This document shows positions 34,480 to 41,996 of a stretch of 46,905 nucleotides of DNA, piece by piece (position 1 is the stretch's first letter; each line of letters starts with the position of its first letter). The notes beneath the pieces are model-generated. The model was not told the origin of the DNA. It ran no database searches and saw only the letters and a program-made list of their open reading frames with translations. This DNA comes from a virus. The position numbers were made by a program, and so were the translations under genes. The stretch is from positions 1 to 46,905 of IMG/VR virus record IMGVR_UViG_3300031857_000342; one strand, given 5' to 3'.

Positions 34480-36066
34480 TTACTTTATCAACCAAGTTAA
34501 ATCTTCTTGTGAACCATTAACTTTCATAGACCAACCATCATTTTGAACAAATGTATTTGTTTTATGTATAGTAGATGATTTATTCATATAGTCCAAGCTA
34601 AGTCTTGTTTTCATCATACCCTCTTGACGTAATTTAAGCGCCATGTCTCTAACCCAAAGTCCTATTCCGAATGATATGGTTAAATCGTCATTATATCCTG
34701 TTTGAGCCTCAGCCCTCGAACCATTCCAAACAAAGACATATAATTCCTCTACTAATCGCGATGATTTTATAATTGGTGCTCTTTCACGGAAATATGTTTC
34801 CAATTTTGAAATAATTAATGGTCTTGTTTTTGAACTCGTTGTGAATCCAGGAACCATTTGAGATTTGTCTTTTATGTCATATCCCTTTGGTATATGAATC
34901 GATGGATCGATATAACCATCTTCTTTGTATGTGTAATAAAGATTTGGATAACCTCTATCAATGATTTGTTGAATTACTGCCCATCCTATGTTAGCATTTT
35001 CTACAACAAGAAGTGCATCGTTATATTCAGTTGCAACCGAGACTAACATATTGCCATAACTTTTGGTATCCAATTTTCCTTTATATTCAGCCACCTGTTC
35101 TAAATTATCAACATCAAGAACATGAAAAGCCGAGTAGTCATTTCCATCACCACGAGCAACGTCTGCAACGACCATATATGATTTACTTGAATCAGGATAA
35201 TCCCATATCCAATAAGCATCTTCTACACCACGTCTTTCTTTTGGTTCACAAATATATGTGTCTTCATACCATTTTACCAACTCACCTTCTATAACAGAAC
35301 GACCTGATGATAGGAAGTTACCATCACACTCTTGTTTTGCCATGTCTGGTCCCAACAATATGTCCTGTTCATCCCTCCACTTTTGGTCTCTGTCAGGATG
35401 TAACTGCCATAAGAGTTCTACGGGATTGAATGAACTCTCTCCGAGTTTAGCCTTCACCCACTGTTTGTGGTAAAAATTACCAATACCGTTTGGTGTGGAA
35501 TTTATGATAGCAGTACCACCCGTTGCAAGTGTCTGTTGTGCAGATGCCCATATACCGTCTATGTCATCAATAAAGGCTGCCTCATCTATAATAAGAAGTG
35601 AGAGAGCTTCTGAACGTGCTGAGTCAGCAGCAGCTGATACCGCTTTTATTTGCGATCCATTTTTGAAACGTAGTGATAGTTTATTGTCTTCTTGAACACC
35701 CGTCTTTAACCAACTTGGAAGATTATCATACATAACTCGAACTTTGGTAACAAGATTTTTTGCAGTCTCTTGTTTTGTAGCAATCACCAAGATATTTTTG
35801 TCTTGATTGAATAACATCAACCACAAGGAATATCCCGCTATTAATGTAGAAATTCCCATCTGTCTTGATTTTAATACAATATTCCATCTATTTGAATTGA
35901 ATTGATGTAAAACGTCTTCTTGGAATGGATATAATTCAAAAAGTATTTTACCACGAGTTGGGTGTTGGATTTTAGAATAACGCTTCATAAAATATACGGG
36001 ATTAGCCGCACACTTAGCATATTCTTCTTTTATTATATCCTTTAACGATTTGGCTTGATTACTCAT
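34480..36066 (-). CDS. gp17: Large terminase subunit (gp17-like)
   Basis: A 528-residue DNA-packaging motor with both domains. ATPase: Walker A SRQMGIST (67-74, a gp17-type variant), Walker B LLIIDEAA (157-164), and coupling motif INSTPNG (188-194). Nuclease: Asp302 in VADVARGDGNDYSA, Glu356 in LLVVENANIG and Asp460/461 in YNDDLTISFG, matching the RNase H-like triad. T4 gp17 is longer (610). I chose ATG 36066, eight bases after the upstream stop with AAGG six bases upstream; the frame upstream of it runs through the spanin-like gene. No small terminase gene (gp16) was recognised in the window. Confidence 0.96.
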   Translation of the reverse strand: MSNQAKSLKDIIKEEYAKCAANPVYFMKRYSKIQHPTRGKILFELYPFQEDVLHQFNSNRWNIVLKSRQMGISTLIAGYSLWLMLFNQDKNILVIATKQETAKNLVTKVRVMYDNLPSWLKTGVQEDNKLSLRFKNGSQIKAVSAAADSARSEALSLLIIDEAAFIDDIDGIWASAQQTLATGGTAIINSTPNGIGNFYHKQWVKAKLGESSFNPVELLWQLHPDRDQKWRDEQDILLGPDMAKQECDGNFLSSGRSVIEGELVKWYEDTYICEPKERRGVEDAYWIWDYPDSSKSYMVVADVARGDGNDYSAFHVLDVDNLEQVAEYKGKLDTKSYGNMLVSVATEYNDALLVVENANIGWAVIQQIIDRGYPNLYYTYKEDGYIDPSIHIPKGYDIKDKSQMVPGFTTSSKTRPLIISKLETYFRERAPIIKSSRLVEELYVFVWNGSRAEAQTGYNDDLTISFGIGLWVRDMALKLRQEGMMKTRLSLDYMNKSSTIHKTNTFVQNDGWSMKVNGSQEDLTWLIK

Positions 36067-36074
36067 AAAAAACC

Positions 36075-36446
36075 TTATTGTATAGCTAAAACCACCGCAA
36101 CCACAGTACCAACCCCACTTAAAAACCAAAGCATTTTATTATCGTACCAACGTGGTTGTAATTCTTGTACAATCTTTTCCAATTCCTTGTTCTGTTTCTC
36201 ACAATATCCAATAACTTCTATTGTGTTTTCCAATTGTTGGTTGTATATGTCCATTCTTAATTTACTAACATCTATTAGTGTATCTTGTGCAGCTACAACC
36301 GCTCTTAAATATTCAACGGAATCTCTTAGTAACTGTATTTTATTTGCTAACTTTACAACATCATTTTTTGGAAAACATACTACCGAATCTTTTTCTTTTG
36401 AGAAAGCTATACAAGAAGTTAAAATTAATAGAACTATGTATTTCAT
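36075..36446 (-). CDS. Probable spanin with lipobox and C-terminal membrane segment
   Basis: A 123-residue protein. The N-terminus MKYIVLLILTSC fits a lipoprotein signal with lipobox LTSC and lipidated Cys12. The middle (about 28-95) is helical with heptad character, and the C-terminus has a hydrophobic stretch (about 104-123, LWFLSGVGTVVAVVLAIQ). Outer-membrane lipid anchor plus inner-membrane C-terminal anchor is the topology of unimolecular spanins (T1 gp11 type). It follows the N-terminally anchored coiled-coil gene by three bases, so the pair could alternatively act as two-component spanins. The ATG has AGGAG six bases upstream. Function is inferred from topology, not homology. Confidence 0.6.
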   Translation of the reverse strand: MKYIVLLILTSCIAFSKEKDSVVCFPKNDVVKLANKIQLLRDSVEYLRAVVAAQDTLIDVSKLRMDIYNQQLENTIEVIGYCEKQNKELEKIVQELQPRWYDNKMLWFLSGVGTVVAVVLAIQ

Positions 36447-36449
36447 TAC

Positions 36450-36797
36450 TTACTCCTGTATAAATTTTTGAATATAACGAGTTGCTTCGGTTGGGTTTTT
36501 TATTTCTCTATCTCGGTAGATATAAAAACGTTCTTTTACTATTTTAACGTTATTGGCTTTAACTTTTATTATCGAATCCAAATGATTAGCTCTTTTTTCC
36601 AATAATTTATAGTCTTCTTTGTATTTCTGTATAATCCCTTCTAAACTATCCTTTGTTTTATTATATTGTCTAATATCATCGGATTGTTTTGGTGTGTCTT
36701 TAAACATAAAAAATACAAGCATTATACCACCGAAGGTTGCAAATACTTTTATTAATACTGTAAAAATTTCATTGAGTTTGGTTTTAAAATCTTCCAT
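36450..36797 (-). CDS. Inner-membrane coiled-coil protein, possible i-spanin
   Basis: A 115-residue protein with one membrane segment near the N-terminus (about residues 12-32, VLIKVFATFGGIMLVFFMF) followed by a long charged coiled coil (about 40-100) and a basic end. This N-in, C-out layout is that of Rz-type i-spanins. I chose ATG 36797 (MEDFKTKL), one base after the upstream stop; a longer frame lies inside the upstream gene. Its neighbour downstream carries a lipobox. A scaffold or other membrane protein cannot be excluded. Confidence 0.55.
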   Translation of the reverse strand: MEDFKTKLNEIFTVLIKVFATFGGIMLVFFMFKDTPKQSDDIRQYNKTKDSLEGIIQKYKEDYKLLEKRANHLDSIIKVKANNVKIVKERFYIYRDREIKNPTEATRYIQKFIQE

Positions 36798-36798
36798 T

Positions 36799-37143
36799 TT
36801 AACGCTCTGTATATGTTGAAACCATTTTTGCCGTACCACGTTCAGTTGCACCCTTCTTTCTTTTTCTTGTTACCGCACTTTTCTTTTGTTTCGATGACAT
36901 AGATGAAGCTTTGGCAGCGGGAACACATTTTGGATATGCACGTTTACCACCGTCTCTTGATTTACTTCCAGCAGAAGCGCCACATGGTGGGTGTCCACCA
37001 TCTTTTTTCTTACGAGAAAGATCCACCCATTTTTCACGAAACCACTTAGTTAGGCCACCAGACGGTTTCTTGCCTTCTTTGACATATAACATGACATATT
37101 CACGTATTATTTCTCTTACTGTATTTTTTGTATTTTTATCCAT
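36799..37143 (-). CDS. Small basic DUF5872-like protein
   Basis: A 114-residue, very Lys/Arg-rich protein. After an N-terminal helix, GGLTKWFREKWVDLSRKKKD (about 29-48) is followed by CGASAGSKSRDGGKRAYPKC and a Ser/Lys/Arg-rich tail. The KWFREKWVDLSR plus PxCG plus YPKC pattern is that of a small basic family (DUF5872-like, assignment from memory) widespread in phages and large viruses, function unknown. Two Cys pairs could bind zinc. The start has no clear Shine-Dalgarno; an ATATTTAT motif lies only four bases upstream. Confidence 0.65.
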   Translation of the reverse strand: MDKNTKNTVREIIREYVMLYVKEGKKPSGGLTKWFREKWVDLSRKKKDGGHPPCGASAGSKSRDGGKRAYPKCVPAAKASSMSSKQKKSAVTRKRKKGATERGTAKMVSTYTER

Positions 37144-37173
37144 GTAAATAAATATATGAAATGTAAATAATTA

Positions 37174-38145
37174 TCAACAATCCAAACAATCGCCGCTATA
37201 CGGGAATCGTTCTTCACTGACACTAACAATTTTATTTATTCTATTTTTCAAATTTACTAATTGGCTCAAAGCACTTACTAATCTTTGATATTCTTTTGAT
37301 TTTATTATATTAGGATCGGATAATAATTTATCCAAATCCGATGATATTGTATTTAAATCACCGACTCTATTTTGTAAATCCGAATCGTTTAATTTGTTTA
37401 AGTTGTTTATCTTTGCAAGAATATCATTTATTTTTTGTGCATTGTTATCAATAGCAGACGTTCCACTCGTACCACTCGTTCCTGTTGTTCCACTCGTTCC
37501 TGTTGTCCCACTTGTGCCACTTGTACCACTTGTTGCCGTTTCGCTATCTTTAATATCGGCATCGGGTATACCTATTATAGCTGCCCAAGGAGCAAGAAAT
37601 GGTATTGGTGACGGTGCGGCTGGTATTAATCCGTTATATGTTCCCGCTATTGTTAATTGATGTGCAATTAAAACTAATGACAGAATATCTAAAGCACTCT
37701 CTAACCCCCCAAGCTTACCATCTTCGGGTTTTCCAAATCCCGCCGTAAAGGCAACTTTGAGTCCTATGTCCAATATTGAAGGACTTCCAGGAAATAAAAC
37801 TTGTGTTCCTGTCAATGGCGAAATTGTAGGTGGCATAGGTGGTAGGGGTGTAAATGTTGCAGTTGCCCAATATAAACAGAATCCGTTTGCCATCAACGTC
37901 CATCCAGGTTCAACTACGGGTAGATAATTTGTTAGACCACTATTCATAGTTAAACCCTGAAGTAGAAAGCTCTTCAGGGTTTCTTTATTACCTTGCATTA
38001 ATATAGAACCAAATATGGTCATACTCATACCAACGTTTGATAAATCATACGCGGTAGCAATCGCATCAGCAGCCTTTTCATAGTCTGTCGGTGGGATAGG
38101 TGCCATTAATGGCCTTAAAATTGATTTGAATACTTTTGCAACCAT
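37174..38145 (-). CDS. Hypothetical protein with GTSG linker
   Basis: A 323-residue protein. The N-terminal domain (1-200) is hydrophobic and Pro/Gly-rich, with AADAIATAYDLSNVGMSMTI and a PLPPMPPTISPLTG segment. It is followed by a 28-residue collagen-like linker of GTS/GTT triplets (about 207-234), then a helical C-terminal part (about 240-310) ending DCLDC. The linker is of the same type as the repeats in the fibre gene at 44202-46905. The family was not recognised; a virion-associated role is plausible because collagen-like linkers are typical of phage structural proteins. The start lacks a clear Shine-Dalgarno. Confidence 0.65.
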   Translation of the reverse strand: MVAKVFKSILRPLMAPIPPTDYEKAADAIATAYDLSNVGMSMTIFGSILMQGNKETLKSFLLQGLTMNSGLTNYLPVVEPGWTLMANGFCLYWATATFTPLPPMPPTISPLTGTQVLFPGSPSILDIGLKVAFTAGFGKPEDGKLGGLESALDILSLVLIAHQLTIAGTYNGLIPAAPSPIPFLAPWAAIIGIPDADIKDSETATSGTSGTSGTTGTSGTTGTSGTSGTSAIDNNAQKINDILAKINNLNKLNDSDLQNRVGDLNTISSDLDKLLSDPNIIKSKEYQRLVSALSQLVNLKNRINKIVSVSEERFPYSGDCLDC

Positions 38146-38147
38146 AA

Positions 38148-38723
38148 TTAAGTTTTATCTATTGCACCTTTACCCGAACTTGGCCAACCGAATCTACAGC
38201 TCCAATATCTAGCTTTATCCCTTGGCCCGGGAGAGTCACATCTGTGACGAGCTCTGAATGAACGTCTACGGGCGGCGTTACTTTTTTTAATTTTCATTGT
38301 TTTTTGACCACCTTCACCTTTATGACCAAAATTAACTTTAACCACATTGCCATTTGGTTTTTTAACATAAACTGAAAATTTCTTAGGTCCACTTGGTGTT
38401 CTAAATGGTTTTCCCAATGATACCTTTCTACCACGATATTCTGCCTCAGTTATATTGTGTTTTTCAGACTCACCTAACACAAAGTGTAGTTCGGTTATTT
38501 TACCACAAGCATTGGTGGAATATCCTTCCAATTGATATGAAGGATTATTTATAGTTTCTTTAACATTTCTATAACCACCACCCGCAGCTTTGTATGCCTT
38601 AACAACAGCAGCGGATGCATATGCACTTGGCCAAACTTTATATTTACTCTTTATTCTTGATTTTATTTTAGAATAAAGTTCTTTGTTTGAAGGAACAGCC
38701 CTCTCAACAACTACACTTTTCAT
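38148..38723 (-). CDS. Basic protein with KVWPSAYAS and ARHRCDSPGP motifs
   Basis: A 191-residue basic protein. The N-terminal third has LYSKIKSRIKSKYKVWPSAY followed by ASAAVVKAYKAAGGGY. The C-terminal third has KKFSVYVKKPNGNVVKVNFG, KIKKSNAARRRSFRARHRCD and RYWSCRFGWPSSG. Both parts are familiar from uncharacterised proteins of many marine T4-like phages, function unknown. Conserved Cys, His and Trp residues in the C-terminal part suggest a compact, possibly metal-binding fold. The ATG overlaps the holin-like stop by four bases (ATGA), with GGAG seven bases upstream. Confidence 0.7.
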   Translation of the reverse strand: MKSVVVERAVPSNKELYSKIKSRIKSKYKVWPSAYASAAVVKAYKAAGGGYRNVKETINNPSYQLEGYSTNACGKITELHFVLGESEKHNITEAEYRGRKVSLGKPFRTPSGPKKFSVYVKKPNGNVVKVNFGHKGEGGQKTMKIKKSNAARRRSFRARHRCDSPGPRDKARYWSCRFGWPSSGKGAIDKT

Positions 38724-39013
38724 TTGTTTTCTCCATTAGATTTTTCGTCTAAATTACTTTCATAATAATCTTCTTTATTTACTTTAGTAAAGCGTGAACT
38801 GAACTGCTCTGATGCTACTGAAAAGAGACTACCGACAACTATGTATAAAAATCCTTCAAATATAAATTCTTTAACATCTTTACCGTAAAAGGTTGATAAT
38901 ACCGCCATAAAAATCATCATCATAAATGATAGGAACATGATTGTTCTTTTTGATGAGATCCCACCACTTATTCCTGAAAATATTTCCGATACGATATTAC
39001 GTCTTTTTTTCAT
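38720..39013 (-). CDS. Holin-like membrane protein with two membrane segments
   Basis: A 97-residue protein with a basic N-terminus (MKKRRN), two membrane segments (about 25-43, TIMFLSFMMMIFMAVLSTF, and about 53-72, FIFEGFLYIVVGSLFSVAS) and a charged C-terminal tail. Size and topology fit a small holin. The GISSKRTIMF stretch before the first segment resembles other phage holin-like proteins. I chose ATG 39013; it overlaps the upstream gene by 17 bases, and AAGG lies very close to it. Probable spanins lie about 2 kb further along, supporting a scattered lysis set, but no endolysin was found, so the call is tentative. Confidence 0.5.
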   Translation of the reverse strand: MKKRRNIVSEIFSGISGGISSKRTIMFLSFMMMIFMAVLSTFYGKDVKEFIFEGFLYIVVGSLFSVASEQFSSRFTKVNKEDYYESNLDEKSNGENK

Positions 39014-39701
39014 CACCTTTCTCAATTAATGTCATTTTTATAACATTTTCATTATCAATGATTGGTTTTTTATTAAACATAGCTTCAACATCATCTTGTG
39101 TCAAATCAACGTCTTCCAATTTTTTTATAAAGTTTTCTCTGAACTCTTTGAATTCATTTTCTATTTTTTCCAAAAATTCTTCTTTTGTAAACGGAACACT
39201 CCATTTTTCAGAATCACCAAATTCGTTTGCAAAATCTAATTTTGACAATTCTTCTGCGATTAAATTTTTGTCACGTTCTGCTTCTCCTAACCAAGCCAAA
39301 GCATTTTCTTTTACCTTCTGTCTTTCGTATTCAGACCACTTGCCTTCTAATCTTATTTTATGTTCCATGTCAATTACACAGTCAAAGCACATACCATGAA
39401 TACGGCGCATTTTTTCGTCTAATCTTTTTGGCATACTACATGTGCAAGTTTCTTTTCTACAATTAGGAAACGATTTTAAATATCCATGTAATTCTTGTTG
39501 CCAAACTTTTCCTAACTTTACTTTATAACCCTTTTTCTGTTCCCACTCGTTGCCGTCTTCATCAAACCAACGGTCTCCAATTTGTCTACTTCCTTTTTCT
39601 TTTTCACTTTCAGGGATATACCCAACAGTAACTTTTTGTTGAGCTTCATGTTCACCGTGTAGAAGTTTTTTAATATCACCTACACCATCGATTTTAACCA
39701 T
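38997..39701 (-). CDS. Cys-rich, probably zinc-binding hypothetical protein
   Basis: A 234-residue hydrophilic protein. The N-terminal part contains RQIGDRWFDEDGNEWEQKKG. A Cys cluster, CRKETCTC and then HGMCFDC (about residues 81-106), could hold zinc. The rest is a long charged helical region (about 110-215). Proteins with this WFDEDGNEW plus CxxC layout occur in other large marine phages without known function. The ATG has AAGGTG four bases upstream. The gene lies between the metalloprotease fusion and the holin-like gene. Confidence 0.65.
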   Translation of the reverse strand: MVKIDGVGDIKKLLHGEHEAQQKVTVGYIPESEKEKGSRQIGDRWFDEDGNEWEQKKGYKVKLGKVWQQELHGYLKSFPNCRKETCTCSMPKRLDEKMRRIHGMCFDCVIDMEHKIRLEGKWSEYERQKVKENALAWLGEAERDKNLIAEELSKLDFANEFGDSEKWSVPFTKEEFLEKIENEFKEFRENFIKKLEDVDLTQDDVEAMFNKKPIIDNENVIKMTLIEKGDEKKT

Positions 39702-39710
39702 AACACACCT

Positions 39711-41477
39711 TTAGTCTTTTTTTAATATCAAAAATACGGTTTTTATAAACCGTTTAACAGTATCGTCCTGTTTTCCTTTATTTAATAGTTTCATATAGTA
39801 ACCAATATAATTATACATTGGTGAGAATTTCTTCTTTGGTAATTTACCCGATTGAAACATTTTTAATAAATCATCTGCTGATTTACTCGGATAAGCCTTT
39901 TTTAAATCAGTAACAAACTGTTGTGCATGAGCACCAATTTCAGCTTTATCGGATAAATACATCTTATTAAATTTTTCATATCCTAACTTGTCAGGGCTGC
40001 TAAATTCATACTTTGATGCCTGACGTTCTCCTGTTTGTATTTGTTGTTTTATAGTTTGAACAAAATGTATAAGTTCATGTGAAACTAAACCAATATAGAC
40101 ACCTTTCACGTAATCGTCAACAACTTTATTTAATGATATTTGTATAAATCCATTTTTTACTAATAACAACTTTAGATACATTAAAAACCAATCAAAATTT
40201 ACTATCAGAGTTGCTTTAAAATCTTTTTTGTAAATAGAACCTGTTGAATTAAACTTGGCTCTACTTCCAACTGAAAAATCATTATGGTTCTTTAATTTCT
40301 TTAGCTCTAACTCATAATCTTTCCAAATCTCCGTTTTCTTAAAACTATTTAACTTTTCTGTAAAAGTCCCGGGCATTTCATCGTCTAATGCCAAATCTAT
40401 TAGTTTACCAAATTTATCATATGTTTGATCTATTACAAATCGTTTAGGCCTTACAACCACAGTAAATGTATGTAATTTTATGTTATTAAAAGCATTTGGG
40501 TTTGTTTTTTCCAATTCTTGAACATAAGGTTCTGATTTAATAATATCATTTATTATCTTAGTTGATTCCGTAGATAATTCAGTCATATCGTCTAATATGT
40601 TGAATCTTATTTTACTGTCGAAATTATCAGCATCAATATCGTTTTTTACCTCAGATTCTATTTTATGAAAGAATTGTTTTGCAATTTTTTCTATTTCATC
40701 TAACATAGTCTGTGGTAACGTGGCAACCTCGTTTATATTTTTATCGCCAACAATACTTTCATACACTTTATTCCAAAATGTTCTTGTAACCATTTGTAAG
40801 GGTTTTAATTCTTCCTTACCATCTTTTAGTTCACCACGAGTTGTGTTGAATTTTTTTATAATCATATTAAATAAATTTGCATCAAACCAACCAAATATTG
40901 AAATGAATCTACTCTTTAATTCTGACAATTTTGCCTCACGGTCACTTAAAGCCCTAAATATATTAGTTGAATTTAATCTACCAAAACTTGGTAAATCATA
41001 CTTAACTTCATTGGTTAGGATATAATAAACGTATGGATTTTGTGCATCTTTGATTGGTAGTTTAGATGAGCCATTATATTTTGTTATCTTCTTAAAATTT
41101 TTTAATTTGGATACATTTTTTGAGCTAACCGCAAAAATAAGAATTGTATTATTTGGATCTAATTTGTTTATTAGTTCGGTTGGCATATATGGATTCAAAA
41201 CCTTTTGTATATTTTTTATACCATGTCTTCTTATTATCGAGGATTTCTCTTCAAAACTAAGGGGAGTTTTTTGAGGATTTATTTTGTCATCTGTAATTAC
41301 GTGTACATTATCTTTTCCAAATTTTCTACTTAAGCGTAAATATTCCTCACGTTGGTGTTGTCCCATAGGTTGGAATTGACCTGGAAAAAATACAATAACA
41401 TCTTTATCAACCAATTCATTTTCATTAAAGATTGATATATTTAATTCTTTAATGAGTTTTTGAATAGGACTGTTCAT
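39711..41477 (-). CDS. Nucleotidyltransferase-like/HExxH metalloprotease fusion
   Basis: A 588-residue protein. The N-terminal domain (about 25-190) resembles the cytidylyltransferase/NMN-adenylyltransferase fold: VIVFFPGQFQPMGQHQ (27-41) replaces the usual GRFQPxHxGH, and TPLSFEEKSSIIRRHGI matches the region after it; the altered HxGH makes activity uncertain. After helical segments (about 190-330) comes a C-terminal domain with GLVSHELIHFVQ (HELIH near residue 467) and a downstream AEIGAHAQQF acidic helix, a zincin-type pattern. I chose ATG 41477, with GAGGCG upstream, three bases after the assembly chaperone. Substrate unknown. This domain pairing is unusual for a phage. Confidence 0.7.
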   Translation of the reverse strand: MNSPIQKLIKELNISIFNENELVDKDVIVFFPGQFQPMGQHQREEYLRLSRKFGKDNVHVITDDKINPQKTPLSFEEKSSIIRRHGIKNIQKVLNPYMPTELINKLDPNNTILIFAVSSKNVSKLKNFKKITKYNGSSKLPIKDAQNPYVYYILTNEVKYDLPSFGRLNSTNIFRALSDREAKLSELKSRFISIFGWFDANLFNMIIKKFNTTRGELKDGKEELKPLQMVTRTFWNKVYESIVGDKNINEVATLPQTMLDEIEKIAKQFFHKIESEVKNDIDADNFDSKIRFNILDDMTELSTESTKIINDIIKSEPYVQELEKTNPNAFNNIKLHTFTVVVRPKRFVIDQTYDKFGKLIDLALDDEMPGTFTEKLNSFKKTEIWKDYELELKKLKNHNDFSVGSRAKFNSTGSIYKKDFKATLIVNFDWFLMYLKLLLVKNGFIQISLNKVVDDYVKGVYIGLVSHELIHFVQTIKQQIQTGERQASKYEFSSPDKLGYEKFNKMYLSDKAEIGAHAQQFVTDLKKAYPSKSADDLLKMFQSGKLPKKKFSPMYNYIGYYMKLLNKGKQDDTVKRFIKTVFLILKKD

Positions 41478-41479
41478 AT

Positions 41480-41932
41480 TTACGCCTCTGGTGATATTGG
41501 CCAAACTATACTAAATGGACTTGGTTGTGATGTTATATCTCTTAATGATTGACGATATATCTGCCATTCTGTTTGTTTTTGATTTGTCAATGGAGAATCT
41601 GGTAATTGTGTCCAATCACATTCATTTAATAATTCATTTCTTCTATATCTAACTGCACGCCATTCTGATTCAATTTCTTGTGAAATTTCTTGTTGAGTTT
41701 TATTACGAACTTTTTGATATTCAACCACTTCATTTTCTTCTATTACAAAATCACTACCATCATAATATTGATTTTCATTTTTTTGTGCTTCAACAAATCT
41801 AAATGGATACCAACCATAACTTTTTAGAGTTACATCATCAAGAACATAAAAATTTGAAATGTTATCCCAACTTTTTGGTAAATCAGTTGGATTTCCAGCT
41901 ATTTCACCATTTTTTACTAAAATGTATTTCAT
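41480..41932 (-). CDS. Tail fibre assembly chaperone-like protein (Phage_tail_APC type)
   Basis: A 150-residue protein. The N-terminal part resembles tail fibre assembly proteins (short beta motifs including GWYPFRFVEAQ and a DFVIEENEVV strand). The C-terminal domain has the family signature: RRNELLNECDWTQLPDSPLT, then WQIYRQSLRDI and FSIVWP near the end. Such proteins help fold or attach tail fibres. It lies in the fibre module and just upstream of the metalloprotease fusion. The ATG has GAGGTG four bases upstream, and an ATATTTAT motif lies 32 bases upstream. Confidence 0.82.
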   Translation of the reverse strand: MKYILVKNGEIAGNPTDLPKSWDNISNFYVLDDVTLKSYGWYPFRFVEAQKNENQYYDGSDFVIEENEVVEYQKVRNKTQQEISQEIESEWRAVRYRRNELLNECDWTQLPDSPLTNQKQTEWQIYRQSLRDITSQPSPFSIVWPISPEA

Positions 41933-41964
41933 ACATCACCTCAATAATAGGAACATTATTACAT

Positions 41965-41972
41965 ATAAATAT
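41965..41972 (-). promoter_or_regulatory. ATATTTAT promoter-like motif upstream of the fibre chaperone gene
   Basis: The octamer (coding strand ACATATTTATATGTA) lies 32 bases before ATG 41932, within a near-palindrome, in the 64-base gap after the glycosyltransferase. Confidence 0.4.
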
Positions 41973-41996
41973 GTATGTATTTTTCAAAGATTATTT

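Noticed and set aside
36299-41932. Endolysin gene in the putative lysis region
   Set aside because: None of the proteins here shows lysozyme, amidase or transglycosylase motifs. The HELIH protein was considered but has no known wall-peptidase signature.
12575-41972. T4 late promoters TATAAATA
   Set aside because: The word occurs in several gaps but on the plus strand, pointing against all genes; the coding-strand version ATATTTAT is reported instead as a candidate element.
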